From NCBI RefSeq assembly GCF_000092245.1, contig NC_014166.1, positions 1,860,001 through 1,924,000 of the forward strand: a stretch of 64,000 nucleotides of DNA, read 5' to 3'. This DNA comes from Arcobacter nitrofigilis DSM 7299 (GTDB lineage: Bacteria > Campylobacterota > Campylobacteria > Campylobacterales > Arcobacteraceae). Under the pieces are notes generated by a model, which had not been told where the DNA came from, made no database searches, and saw only the letters and a list, made by a program, of their open reading frames with translations. This document shows, piece after piece, positions 17,189 through 26,458 of the stretch. Position 1 is the first letter of the stretch. The number at the start of each line of letters is the position of its first letter. Made by a program: the position numbers and the translations under genes.

Positions 17189-18497
17189 TTTAACTACTGT
17201 TTTATCTTATGGAATAACTTTTGGAATTCTAATGATGACAATAGTATATACTTTTATTCGATATATTTACTCAAAAGAGCTTTTTTATTTAAGTTACTGC
17301 TTTATGCAGATTTTTTCTCTGTCATATATTATTTTATATAGTAAGTTCTTCTATTCTGAACTTTTTTTTCAAGACTTTTCACTTTTTTTTGCAACTGTTT
17401 CTGCTTTAGTATTTGCAGTTAGATTTTATGAGGGTAAATTTATTCCTAAAATAACAAATACTAATGAACTAATATTAAACACCTTATTACTTATATTCAT
17501 AATCTTAACTGCTTTATATCACTATTTATTATTTGAATACTTACCATATACAATTATATATGCAATACTTTTTGTATCAATAGTATTTAATTTAAACCAA
17601 GGTTTTAAAGCTACTGCAATTTATGTTATTGGCTGGTCCGTAATTTGTCTTATTTTGTATCTTTTAAACTTTAAAACATATTTTAAGATGCATACTAACT
17701 TGGACTTAGTCTTACTAGCTTTTGCTATGGAAGCCATTTTATTTACTATTTCAGTAGCATATAAATATAATCTTTTGAAAAAAGAGAATATAGAAATAGA
17801 ATCAATGCTTTTACAGCAATCAAAACTTGCACAAAGTGGAGAAATGATTGCTAATATCACACATCAATTTAGACAACCTTTAAATAATCTTTCATATATT
17901 TTAATAAACTTAAAAAATAAATATGAAAGTAGTAATTTAGAAAAAAGCTATTTTGATAGAAAAACTTCTCAGGCAAATGAACAGATAGAATATTTGTCTA
18001 GTACAATTGAGAATTTTAGGAATTTTTATACAGAGTCAAAAGAAAAAGAAGATTTTGAGATTAAAGAGGTCATTCAAAATTCCCTTGCAATTTTAAGTGG
18101 TGATATAAAAAACATAGAAGTAATTGTTGATCTAACTTTTAATACAAATGAACATATAAAAATATTCGGCATAAAAAATGAATTAGCTCAAGTCTTAGTT
18201 GCAATAATTTCAAATGCTCTTGATGCAATAAAAACCATTGAAAATAGAAAAATTGAAATTGAAATTAGCTCAAATACAGCAGATGTAATTTTATCAATTA
18301 AAGATAATGGAAAGGGAATAAAAGCTAAATTATTAGATAAGATTTTTGAACCATATTTTACTACAAAAAGTTCAGGTACTGGACTTGGATTGTATTTATC
18401 AAAAATGATTATTGAAAAGAGTTTTAAAGGGAAACTTAATGTAAAAAGTAACCCAAAAGGAACTACTTTTTACATAAATATTGAAAAATCAGTTTAA
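17181..18497 (+). CDS. histidine kinase with 7TM (7TMR-DISM-like) sensor
   Basis: The first 195 residues contain about seven hydrophobic helices without a large periplasmic loop, resembling 7TMR-DISM_7TM sensors. A short coiled region leads to the H-box MIANITHQFRQP with His228. The ATPase domain has IISNALDAI, DNGKGIKAK and GTGLGLYLS. It overlaps its cognate response regulator by 8 nt. The stop is 1 bp from the convergent ccoG stop. The signal is not apparent from the sequence. Confidence 0.88.
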   Translation: MYDLTTVLSYGITFGILMMTIVYTFIRYIYSKELFYLSYCFMQIFSLSYIILYSKFFYSELFFQDFSLFFATVSALVFAVRFYEGKFIPKITNTNELILNTLLLIFIILTALYHYLLFEYLPYTIIYAILFVSIVFNLNQGFKATAIYVIGWSVICLILYLLNFKTYFKMHTNLDLVLLAFAMEAILFTISVAYKYNLLKKENIEIESMLLQQSKLAQSGEMIANITHQFRQPLNNLSYILINLKNKYESSNLEKSYFDRKTSQANEQIEYLSSTIENFRNFYTESKEKEDFEIKEVIQNSLAILSGDIKNIEVIVDLTFNTNEHIKIFGIKNELAQVLVAIISNALDAIKTIENRKIEIEISSNTADVILSIKDNGKGIKAKLLDKIFEPYFTTKSSGTGLGLYLSKMIIEKSFKGKLNVKSNPKGTTFYINIEKSV

Positions 18498-18498
18498 A

Positions 18499-19803
18499 CT
18501 ATTTTGGAGAGAAGAATAATATTCTTTTCTGCATTTTTACTTTTTTATTCTCTTTTGCATAAAATAATAAGTTTATTTTTGAAGTGTTAATTTTATTTTT
18601 ACTAGCTAAAATCAATACAGTTTTTCTTGTTTGCTTTGGATTTAAAGTTATTGGAGTATATCTTTTAATAGTAATATTTTTATCTAAAACTTCAATATCA
18701 AAAGTATATCTTTTATCAGCACTATTATAAATAGTCAATAAATAGTTATTTACAACTTTCCCATTTTCATCTATTTTATATAACTCTGTATTTTTATTTA
18801 TATTTACTAAAAAAGGCTCTTTTTCAGACATAAAATAAGCAGTAAATAGTATACAAATTACTAAAGCTGCAATATACACAAGATTTCTAGGATTTAGAAA
18901 CTTCTCAAATTTTTCTAATAAAACACTATTAGTACTCCCCCAATAAATCAAAGACTTTTTACCAAGTTTTCCCATTACACTGCTACAAGCATCTGAACAT
19001 TCCAAACAATTAATACACTCAACTTGTAACCCTTTTCTAATATCAATATGAGTAGGACAAACTTTCACACAAGCTTCACAAGTAGTACACTCTTCACTTC
19101 CTGACCATTGTTTTACATTAAAAATACTCTTTTCATTATTTGGATAGATTTGCCCACCTCTATTGTGGTTATAAACAACTTGTTTTGTATTATTATCATA
19201 TAAAACAGACTGAATTCTAGAGTATGGACATACATAAGTACAGAAGTGTTCTTTCATAAAAACAACATCATATACTAAAAAAACAACAATACTAAGTATA
19301 AACATCACTAAGAAAAAATGATCTTGGGGTGTTTTCATATACTCAATAAAATCTTCAGGTGGTACAAAATAAAGCATAAAATTGATTGCTATAACAAAAG
19401 ATAAAGCTATCCATAAAAGCAATCCAATATATTTTTTAATTTTAGTAGAAGTTTTATTATAATTGATATCTTTTTGTTTATTTTTAATTCTTCTCAGTTT
19501 TAATAAAAAAGTCTCTATCAAGTCTCTATATATAACTCTAAAAATAGTCTGAGGACATCCCCAACCACACCAAAGCCTACCAAACATAGATGTTATTGCA
19601 AATATTCCAATGAATAATAACATCAATAAAAACGGCATAATAAAAAACTCATTCATATTATATACGTTTCCAAGAAAATGAAAATCATATGTAACAAATG
19701 ATAACAATAATATATGATTACCACCTATTTTTATGAATGGTATTACCATGACAAAAATACTTATAATTGCATATGTAATATATCTTTTTTTCGAATAACT
19801 CAT
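18499..19803 (-). CDS. ccoG: cytochrome c oxidase accessory protein CcoG (FixG/RdxA)
   Basis: CcoG is a membrane ferredoxin needed for copper handling in cbb3-type oxidase assembly. The 434-residue protein shows RLWCGWGCPQT, CTYVCPYSRIQ, the ferredoxin segment CTTCEACVKVCPTHIDIRKG and VECINCLECSDAC, several TM helices (about 10, 40, 125, 155, 305) and a C-terminal Ig-like periplasmic domain (ITLNPKQTRKTVLILA). The cbb3 structural operon is not in this window. It is a single gene between convergent and divergent neighbours. Confidence 0.95.
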   Translation of the reverse strand: MSYSKKRYITYAIISIFVMVIPFIKIGGNHILLLSFVTYDFHFLGNVYNMNEFFIMPFLLMLLFIGIFAITSMFGRLWCGWGCPQTIFRVIYRDLIETFLLKLRRIKNKQKDINYNKTSTKIKKYIGLLLWIALSFVIAINFMLYFVPPEDFIEYMKTPQDHFFLVMFILSIVVFLVYDVVFMKEHFCTYVCPYSRIQSVLYDNNTKQVVYNHNRGGQIYPNNEKSIFNVKQWSGSEECTTCEACVKVCPTHIDIRKGLQVECINCLECSDACSSVMGKLGKKSLIYWGSTNSVLLEKFEKFLNPRNLVYIAALVICILFTAYFMSEKEPFLVNINKNTELYKIDENGKVVNNYLLTIYNSADKRYTFDIEVLDKNITIKRYTPITLNPKQTRKTVLILASKNKINTSKINLLFYAKENKKVKMQKRILFFSPK

Positions 19804-19936
19804 ATCTTCTCCTTTTTATAAATGCAATTATAAAAATTAAAAGTGGTAGATTTGTGGTATATAAATGGAATATTTAAAAATATTAATTATTTTTAATTAA
19901 TTTCTTTAATTTATAAAAAATAAAGCTTAGGAAACT

Positions 19937-19951
19937 AATTTCTAAGAAATT
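19937..19951. repeat. 15-bp palindrome in ccoG/transporter intergenic region
   Basis: AATTTCT-A-AGAAATT is a perfect inverted repeat 53 bp upstream of the transporter start in the 200-bp divergent gap 19804-20003. It could be an operator, but short AT palindromes arise easily at this base composition. Confidence 0.3.
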
Positions 19952-20003
19952 TATAGATAGAATTAGCCCTTTAAAAAATATAGCAATTATAGAAGGAATA
20001 TAT

Positions 20004-21338
20004 TTGAATAAATTTACAAGAATTGGGTTTATTTTGGCAGCAGCTGGTTCGGCTGTGGGTTTAGGTAATATTTGGAAGTTTCCATATATTACAGGAGAAT
20101 ATGGTGGTGGAGCATTTGTTATTGTTTACCTGTTAGCAATACTTTTTATAGGATTGACAATATTTATAGCTGAAACTGTTATTGGTCAATATGGAGAAGC
20201 TAATGTTTCTACATCATTTGTAAAAATGTCAAAATCTAAAAATGAAAATTGGAAATTTGCCGCATTTATGATATTTGCAGGACTTATTATTCTTTCATTT
20301 TATTCCGTTGTATTAGGTTGGATTTTAAACTATATTGTTACATCATTTCAAACACTTCCTTCTAATTCTGAGATTGCAGGGAAAACTTTTACCAATCTTG
20401 TTTCAAAAGAGATTTCATCTGAAATCTTTTATCATACACTTATAGCATTATCTGTTGCTTTTATTGTCTTAAAAGGTGTAAAAGATGGAATAGAGAAATT
20501 AAATCTTATTTTAATGCCCTTATTAGGTTTAATTCTACTTGGACTTTTAATTTATGCTTTAACTTTAGATAGTTTTTCACAGGCTCTTAGTTTTATGTTT
20601 GTTGCTGACTGGAGTAAAATAAATGGTGATGCTCTACTAGCTGCACTAGGACAAGCATTTTTTACTCTATCTGTTGGAATTGGTACTATTATTACATATT
20701 CAGCCTCTTTAGATAAAAAAGCAAACTTTTTTAAATCATCAGTTCTTGTAGCCTTAGTAGATACTATCATTGCAATAATTGCTGGTTTGATTATCTTTAC
20801 TTTCCTTTTTGATGCTGGAGCAAAAAGTGCAGCAGGACCAGGACTTGTATTTATTTCACTTCCAGTTATTTTCTCACAATGGGGAATTTTAGGACATGTT
20901 ATTGCTATCTCATTTTTTTCAGCATTAGTTTTTGCAGGAATTACATCGGCTGTATCTATGATAGAGCCTGCTTTGATGTTTTTAATTGAGAGATATAAAA
21001 TGACTAGACTAAAAGCAACTATAATTTGTGGTTCATTTTTCTATGTATTTGGTATTATTGCCATACTTTCTATGTCTTCATTATATGGTAAATCACTAAC
21101 ATTTTTTGGGAAAAATGCCTTTGATTGGATGGATTTCTTAACCTCTTCTATCTCAATGCCACTTGCAGGAATAGTAACTTGTATTTTCTTAGGATTTTAT
21201 GTTGATAAACAATTACTAAAAGATAAATTTACAAAATTTGTATCTGTTGGAGTATTTAATATCTGGTATGCCTTGATTAAATATATTGTTCCAATTGCCA
21301 TAGCAATTTTATTATTTAATAAATTAGGTCTTATCTAA
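20004..21338 (+). CDS. sodium-dependent transporter, NSS/SNF family
   Basis: The 444-residue protein begins GFILAAAGSAVGLGNIWKFPYITGEYGGGAF, the unmistakable TM1-TM2 signature of LeuT-type neurotransmitter:sodium symporters, and has about 11-12 hydrophobic segments. Such bacterial members import amino acids or related compounds with Na+. The start is TTG at 20004 with AGAAGGAA upstream. It is monocistronic. The substrate cannot be read from the sequence. Confidence 0.92.
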   Translation: MNKFTRIGFILAAAGSAVGLGNIWKFPYITGEYGGGAFVIVYLLAILFIGLTIFIAETVIGQYGEANVSTSFVKMSKSKNENWKFAAFMIFAGLIILSFYSVVLGWILNYIVTSFQTLPSNSEIAGKTFTNLVSKEISSEIFYHTLIALSVAFIVLKGVKDGIEKLNLILMPLLGLILLGLLIYALTLDSFSQALSFMFVADWSKINGDALLAALGQAFFTLSVGIGTIITYSASLDKKANFFKSSVLVALVDTIIAIIAGLIIFTFLFDAGAKSAAGPGLVFISLPVIFSQWGILGHVIAISFFSALVFAGITSAVSMIEPALMFLIERYKMTRLKATIICGSFFYVFGIIAILSMSSLYGKSLTFFGKNAFDWMDFLTSSISMPLAGIVTCIFLGFYVDKQLLKDKFTKFVSVGVFNIWYALIKYIVPIAIAILLFNKLGLI

Positions 21339-21343
21339 ATTTT

Positions 21344-21364
21344 TATAGGAGATTTTCTCCTATA
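21344..21364. terminator. 9-bp hairpin between convergent transporter and comEC
   Basis: TATAGGAGA (21344-21352) and TCTCCTATA (21356-21364) pair perfectly around TTT, overlapping the comEC stop. T-runs are weak on both sides, so the termination role is plausible but not proven. Confidence 0.5.
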
Positions 21365-22595
21365 GATATAAGTATAAATTAAACCCCACAAGCAAAATAT
21401 TTAAAACTACAAATGCCTCTTTTCTAATAATTGCAAGTAATGAAATCAAAATATAAGTTATAAAAAACCAAAGTGGTGTAATAACTTCAAAACTATGAAA
21501 TTTTATATTTGTGGCAATAGTTAAAAATGAATCTAATAAATTTCCATATCCAATTAAATGTAAAAATAGTTCTAAAGGATAAAAAATAGTAAAAACTATG
21601 GTAATAAGTGGAGAAAATAGTTGAACCCATGATGTTACTCCAAAAAAGTAATGAACTATTGGATTAAAACTTGCGAAAATCCAAATATTAAAAAATAAAA
21701 ATAGAAATACTTTATTAAAATTTTGAAAATATTTTATAAATAAAAATATATAAAATACTCCAATAATAGAAAACCACAAAGAGATTGAAAATAGATATTT
21801 GGGAAAAAGAACAATTATAAATAGTAGTGTAAGTAAAAGTGTTTCAAAGGAGATTAATTTTATATTTGCCCTTAATAAAAATATTCCAAAAAACATCATA
21901 ATAAAAGCCCTTAAAAGAGAGGGCATTAAATTTGTAAAAATCAAATATGAAAATAAAAAAATCATTACCATACATAAAATATCAAACCTTCTATTTCTAT
22001 AAGGAAAATACTTATTATGAAAAAAGTTATATGGATAATAAAATATAAAATAAAGAATAAAGGACAACACACCTAAGTGAAATCCAGAAATTGCGATTAA
22101 ATGTGAAATGGAATATACTGCAAAAATATCTCTTAACTTGCTATTTGTAGGAAGCCCTAAAAAAATGGCTTCATATATTTCACTTATATTCTTATTTGTA
22201 TGTTGAGATTCTATTTTTTCTTTTAAATCTTTTTTTATACTATTTTTTTGCTTTTTAAAGATATTGAAACTTTTTACATAAAAACCTTTTAAATACTCTA
22301 AGAATGATATTTGAGAAGTAAGTATAGATATATCAATATAATCTAATCTTTTTAAATCTAATTCCTTAGAAACAGATGTAAAAAAAGAAAAATCACTCGC
22401 TTGTAATTTGTATATATTAAAATCTTCTTTTTCATACTTATTTATAACTTGTGCCTCAAGTTTATAAATGGAATTTGTTATTAAATTTTTATAATTGTTG
22501 TACTGAAAAGAAAGAGTAATAAAAAAAGTAAGTAATAAAAGAAAAGAAAAAACAAATAACTCTTTTTTGTCATTTATCAAATTTAATTTTTGCAT
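21360..22595 (-). CDS. comEC: ComEC/Rec2-family DNA uptake channel protein
   Basis: The 411-residue multi-span protein has the Competence domain signature DIFAVYSISHLIAISGFHLG near residues 160-180 and about eight TM helices, with LRAFIMMFFGIFLLR further on. ComEC forms the inner-membrane channel for single-stranded DNA in natural transformation. At 411 residues it lacks the C-terminal metallo-beta-lactamase domain found in Bacillus ComEC; short forms are usual in Campylobacterota. No other competence genes are in the window. Confidence 0.88.
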   Translation of the reverse strand: MQKLNLINDKKELFVFSFLLLLTFFITLSFQYNNYKNLITNSIYKLEAQVINKYEKEDFNIYKLQASDFSFFTSVSKELDLKRLDYIDISILTSQISFLEYLKGFYVKSFNIFKKQKNSIKKDLKEKIESQHTNKNISEIYEAIFLGLPTNSKLRDIFAVYSISHLIAISGFHLGVLSFILYFIFYYPYNFFHNKYFPYRNRRFDILCMVMIFLFSYLIFTNLMPSLLRAFIMMFFGIFLLRANIKLISFETLLLTLLFIIVLFPKYLFSISLWFSIIGVFYIFLFIKYFQNFNKVFLFLFFNIWIFASFNPIVHYFFGVTSWVQLFSPLITIVFTIFYPLELFLHLIGYGNLLDSFLTIATNIKFHSFEVITPLWFFITYILISLLAIIRKEAFVVLNILLVGFNLYLYL

Positions 22596-22600
22596 TAATT

Positions 22601-22637
22601 ATTCTACTAAATAATGATTTAATTTATTTAGTAGAAT
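22601..22637. terminator. 14-bp hairpin between ovoA and comEC
   Basis: ATTCTACTAAATAA (22601-22614) and TTATTTAGTAGAAT (22624-22637) form a perfect stem with a 9-nt loop. It follows the ovoA stop on the minus strand by 7 bp. There is no clear T-run, so it may separate the two genes or protect the ovoA mRNA end. Confidence 0.5.
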
Positions 22638-22643
22638 ATGGTT

Positions 22644-24737
22644 TTATTTAATTTTTTTCCAAATACTCATTTGAGAAATTGTATGTTGATGTTTTCTTGC
22701 CGTCTCTTTTATCACAAAAGGTACATCTATCGTATCAAGCAGCTCAAATCTATCACTTAAATTTTCTTTTAAAGTATCTAAAGTTTTTACTTCTTTATTA
22801 TCTCTTACAAATCCACCTAACCAGTTTTGTTTTGGAGTATAATCTTCAAGCCAAGTATATGGACTCAAGATTACTAAAAGACCACCTTTATTTACCCTAT
22901 TTGGAATATCATCTAAGAATTTTTGTGGATAATATAATCTATCTATCAAGTTTGAACAAAATATCAAGTCATAGGCTGTATACATATCTTTTAAATTACA
23001 AGCATCACCTTGCATAAAAGTAACTCTCTCTTTTGTCTCTTCAAGTCCAAAGTCATCTAAAGCAACAGTTTTTTCTTCATATAATTCACCCTCTGTTGCA
23101 ACTTTATAAGTCAAGCTATCATATTTTTTTAGTTTTATTCCAACACTTATAAAGTTAGCACTAAAGTCTATTCCTAATACCTCATCAAATATCTTTCCTA
23201 GCTCAAATGAACTTCTTCCTACACTACAACCCAAATCAAGTGCTTTTTCTTTTTTTACACCTTCTAAATATGGTTTTAATACTTCAACCGAATTTTTAGG
23301 AAAGTTTTTAACTCCATAAATCTCTTCACCATAATGGAATTCACAATATTGAGAGATCTGCTCATCTGTTTCATATACATTATCATTTAGTTTAGTTCTA
23401 TATTCATTATCACTTTTTACATATCTAAATCCAGCATGTTGAAAGAAGTGCTTTCTAAAAGCATACCTTGCACTTCGTAAAGTCTCATTTCCTAAACTTA
23501 TAAATGAGCCACCTTTTATAAGGGCATGTCTATCATCAAAAGTAGGAGTTGTAAAGTCATCATATACAGGATGAGTTTCAAATCCATCAAGTGGATACAT
23601 AGGAGTTATACTCCATTGCCATACATTTCCAATCACGTCATAAAAATCGCCCATAGGATATTTATCTACTGGTGTTTGATTAAAATACTTTAATCCTATA
23701 TTTGCATCACACTCTTGTGCTTTAACATAATCATTTAATCTATAAAACTCATCTTCACTTGGAAGTCTTACTTCAAAACCAAGTTTTTCACTCTTATATT
23801 TACAAAATGCTTCTGCTTCATATACATTTATATCAACTGGGTAATTTAAAGGTAAAGGAACTACTCTATTTATCTCTCTTAAATAATACTTATCACCATC
23901 TTTTAACCAAAAAGTAGGCATTTTAGTTTGTGTAAAATCTAACCACTTCAATCCATCTTTACTAAAGTAATGTAGTTTATTATAACCACCCTCTTTTACA
24001 AACTCTAAAAACTCTCCATTTGATACCAGATACTTACTAGCTTCAAAATCTTTTATACTTGCTCTATGAAAGGCAAACTCATTATCCCAACCATAATAGT
24101 TTGGTTTTTTATGATCTTTTTGAAGTATAACTTCTCCACCTTCTACTTTTACTAATTCATTTTGTGGATAAGTTTGGCTTCTTTCATTGTTATATTCAAA
24201 TAACTCATCCTCTTTAAAATATTTTATGTCAAGTTCTCTTAATAATACAGATGATGTTTCTATATGGATATTTTCATGCTCTATTCCCATAAGTATAACC
24301 CACATAGGAGAATTCCAATTTATAGGTATAGAGAACTCAATACTATCAATAATATCCAATACTAAAGCTTTTACTTCATCTCTATATGCTTTTGTCTCTT
24401 CATATGTTGGCCATTGATAATTTTCATCATTTAAATCATCCCAACTCATTTCATCAACACCAATTGCAAATAGAGACTCAAGTGTTTTATTTACTCTTTT
24501 AGTTGTTATATTTGATACATTTAATTTATTCATAAAAAATGTAGCTGTATGTCCAAAATAAAATATTAAAGGATGTCTTAACCTATTTGGTTGTTCAAGT
24601 ATATGTTTCTTATCTTTTAATAAATCAAAAAGTTTTTCATCTAATTCATAAGTTCTTAAAAAATATTCTCTTATCTCTTTTCTTTTTTCTTCAACTGTTC
24701 CGTTATTTAAATCTATCGTTTTCCAATTATAATTCAT
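22644..24737 (-). CDS. ovoA: 5-histidylcysteine sulfoxide synthase / methyltransferase (OvoA)
   Basis: OvoA couples cysteine to histidine with O2 at a mononuclear iron, the first step to ovothiol. The 697-residue protein has the N-terminal DinB-like domain with His63 (GHTATFF) and His154/His158 (EHENIHIE) as the likely iron triad, a formylglycine-enzyme-like domain (GNVWQWSITPMYPLDG; GGSFISLGNETLRSARYAFR), and a C-terminal SAM methyltransferase (ALDLGCSVGRSS, LGIDFSANF). This three-domain layout is OvoA rather than EgtB. No OvoB lyase gene is adjacent. It is probably monocistronic. Confidence 0.93.
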   Translation of the reverse strand: MNYNWKTIDLNNGTVEEKRKEIREYFLRTYELDEKLFDLLKDKKHILEQPNRLRHPLIFYFGHTATFFMNKLNVSNITTKRVNKTLESLFAIGVDEMSWDDLNDENYQWPTYEETKAYRDEVKALVLDIIDSIEFSIPINWNSPMWVILMGIEHENIHIETSSVLLRELDIKYFKEDELFEYNNERSQTYPQNELVKVEGGEVILQKDHKKPNYYGWDNEFAFHRASIKDFEASKYLVSNGEFLEFVKEGGYNKLHYFSKDGLKWLDFTQTKMPTFWLKDGDKYYLREINRVVPLPLNYPVDINVYEAEAFCKYKSEKLGFEVRLPSEDEFYRLNDYVKAQECDANIGLKYFNQTPVDKYPMGDFYDVIGNVWQWSITPMYPLDGFETHPVYDDFTTPTFDDRHALIKGGSFISLGNETLRSARYAFRKHFFQHAGFRYVKSDNEYRTKLNDNVYETDEQISQYCEFHYGEEIYGVKNFPKNSVEVLKPYLEGVKKEKALDLGCSVGRSSFELGKIFDEVLGIDFSANFISVGIKLKKYDSLTYKVATEGELYEEKTVALDDFGLEETKERVTFMQGDACNLKDMYTAYDLIFCSNLIDRLYYPQKFLDDIPNRVNKGGLLVILSPYTWLEDYTPKQNWLGGFVRDNKEVKTLDTLKENLSDRFELLDTIDVPFVIKETARKHQHTISQMSIWKKIK

Positions 24738-24824
24738 ATCTACCCCAAATTTTTCTATCTTGTTATTCTATTTATATTTATTGTACATTTGTATACATAT
24801 AAAGACATCTCATACTTTGTAATA

Positions 24825-25895
24825 TTACTCTTCTATAATATCTGAAAGTTTTTTAGCCAATTCTAAAATCTCTTCTTTTTCATTTAAACCATCAATAAAT
24901 CTTTGTGGAATATTTTTCAAGCCAACTTGTGCACCAACTAAGGCACCAGTTAATATTGATCTAGCTTGATTTTGTCCTCCACCATTAAGTGCGTGTAATA
25001 TTGCACTTTCAAAATCATCATTAAATCTTGCCGATAAATAGTAACATGCTGGTAACATATGATAAATAGCACATGGCATTCCATATACTAAAGATACTTT
25101 CCAAGCTGGCTCTATTTTTATATCCTTGTCATTTGCTGCTTGTGCCATAAAAGATGGAGATAATAAAGCATCAGGGGAAGCAAATAAGCCTATATTTGAT
25201 GGATCTTTAGCACCATCTTTTGGTGGTTTTAAATTATCAGAAGTAACTGCATGAAAAGGCAATTCACCTTTTTTAACTAGTTTCATTAATTTTGTAGATA
25301 TATCTTTATCTAACTTTTCACCTTGAATTAACTGAGCTAGTACTGCGCCATATGCAACAGTCATTGAACCTACTATATCATCAACTTGTGTTAAAAAGGT
25401 ATTATGGGAAATACTTTTTGCTAACTCTTTTGTATTTAGTGCATATAGTACAGCAAGAGCTAAAGTTCTCTCTATACCTTCAGTTGTATCTGCTCTACTT
25501 CCCACTTTATCCCATGGTAGTTTTTGCTCTACTCTTTGTCTATATACTTCCCTAATAGATTGAGAAGTATAACCTCCAGGTCCATGTGTTGGAATACCAT
25601 CTATTTTTGTAAATAAATCTTCATCTAGTTTTTTGCAAAAATCTTCTTGATTATAAGCTTTATTTTCTATAAGAGATTTAATCATAAGCTTTAGAATATA
25701 TCCTGATTGGGATTGATTACCTTTTTCTTCATGTTCATGGTATCTTCCCTTTTTAGGAGTTGTATATGTTGTAATCCATTCACCATAATCTTTATGTTGT
25801 TCATCTAAATCATAATACCAATGTGGGCCTAATGCAATTGCATCACCAATAAATGCTCCTACTATGGCACCTTGTGCTCTATCTTTTAAGTTCAT
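24825..25895 (-). CDS. ADP-ribosylglycohydrolase-fold protein with altered metal sites
   Basis: The 356-residue protein has the all-helical ADP-ribosylglycohydrolase (DraG/ARH, crystallin J1) layout: GAIVGAFIGDAIALGPHWYYD at the N-terminus and GALVGAQVGLKNIPQRFIDGL at the C-terminus. In active members a TDDT-type motif and a GGDTDT motif bind two metal ions; here the matching places read GNQSQSGY (near 60) and GGGQNQARS (near 305), with Asp replaced by Gln. Classical hydrolase activity is therefore doubtful. It has its own near-consensus promoter bearing two palindromes. RBS AAAGGA precedes the ATG. Confidence 0.85.
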   Translation of the reverse strand: MNLKDRAQGAIVGAFIGDAIALGPHWYYDLDEQHKDYGEWITTYTTPKKGRYHEHEEKGNQSQSGYILKLMIKSLIENKAYNQEDFCKKLDEDLFTKIDGIPTHGPGGYTSQSIREVYRQRVEQKLPWDKVGSRADTTEGIERTLALAVLYALNTKELAKSISHNTFLTQVDDIVGSMTVAYGAVLAQLIQGEKLDKDISTKLMKLVKKGELPFHAVTSDNLKPPKDGAKDPSNIGLFASPDALLSPSFMAQAANDKDIKIEPAWKVSLVYGMPCAIYHMLPACYYLSARFNDDFESAILHALNGGGQNQARSILTGALVGAQVGLKNIPQRFIDGLNEKEEILELAKKLSDIIEE

Positions 25896-25910
25896 ATATA
25901 TCCTTTATTT

Positions 25911-25926
25911 ACTACTAATTAGTAAT
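25911..25926. promoter_or_regulatory. operator-like palindrome, downstream copy
   Basis: ACTACTAATTAGTAAT contains the perfect 12-bp palindrome TACTAATTAGTA (25913-25924) and lies just downstream of the predicted transcription start. It matches the second copy at 14 of 16 bases, 31 bp away. Confidence 0.6.
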
Positions 25927-25936
25927 TTATTTTAGA

Positions 25937-25965
25937 ATTATACTACTAACTAGTATTAAAGTCAA
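25937..25965 (-). promoter_or_regulatory. near-consensus sigma70 promoter for the ADP-ribosylglycohydrolase-like gene
   Basis: On the minus strand TTGACT (25965-25960) and TATAAT (25942-25937) are separated by exactly 17 bp, starting just beyond the rraA stop codon. The predicted start is near 25930, giving a leader of about 35 nt. One operator-like palindrome fills the spacer. Confidence 0.75.
25942..25957. promoter_or_regulatory. operator-like palindrome, spacer copy
   Basis: ACTACTAACTAGTATT holds TACTA-AC-TAGTA (25944-25955) between the -35 and -10 elements, where a bound protein would block RNA polymerase. The cognate regulator is not identified in the window. Confidence 0.6.
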
Positions 25966-25966
25966 G

Positions 25967-26446
25967 TTATATTAATAACTCTTTTGAAAGTATAACTCCA
26001 TCCATATCTGCATAAACAATATCACCTTGAGAAAAATTAATACCACAAAAAGAGACATCAACCCCTACTTCACCTTTTGTTTCAATAGCATATTTTCTAC
26101 TACAAGTTCCCCTTGCAAATAATATTAAATCCATATCTTTTGTAAAAAAAGTATCTCTAACATAACCATTTACGATTAATCCTTCATAGTTATTATCAAC
26201 TGCAAATTTTGCGAGGTTATCCCCTACTACTGCAAAATACTCATCTTCCACATCTACTACAACTATTTTACCTGTACCATCTACATCTTTTAACAAATTT
26301 TTAAGATCTGTATTATTTCTATCAAGCTTTATAGTTACTACTTCTCCATAGGCCTTTTGTTTTCCGCCATAATTTTTAAACTCATTATCTAATACATATA
26401 CTTTATCTGGGTGTGCATCACTTATATCTGCTGTAAAAAAATCCAT
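25967..26446 (-). CDS. rraA: RraA-family protein
   Basis: The 159-residue protein matches the RraA/HMG-aldolase fold: AVVGDNLAKFA with the GDN segment near 85-90, and GLIVNGYVRD with the Arg-Asp pair near 110-115. Members named RraA inhibit RNase E in E. coli, but many act as divalent-metal aldolases or oxaloacetate decarboxylases. The R/D residues used in catalysis are present, so an enzymatic role is possible. The gene sits 12 bp downstream of ltaE, in the hydrolase-ltaE-rraA minus-strand unit. Confidence 0.85.
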   Translation of the reverse strand: MDFFTADISDAHPDKVYVLDNEFKNYGGKQKAYGEVVTIKLDRNNTDLKNLLKDVDGTGKIVVVDVEDEYFAVVGDNLAKFAVDNNYEGLIVNGYVRDTFFTKDMDLILFARGTCSRKYAIETKGEVGVDVSFCGINFSQGDIVYADMDGVILSKELLI

Positions 26447-26458
26447 TTATTTTCCTTT

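Noticed and set aside
22679-23017. 112-codon plus-strand ORF
   Set aside because: It is antisense to the methyltransferase domain of ovoA, with no recognisable protein character.
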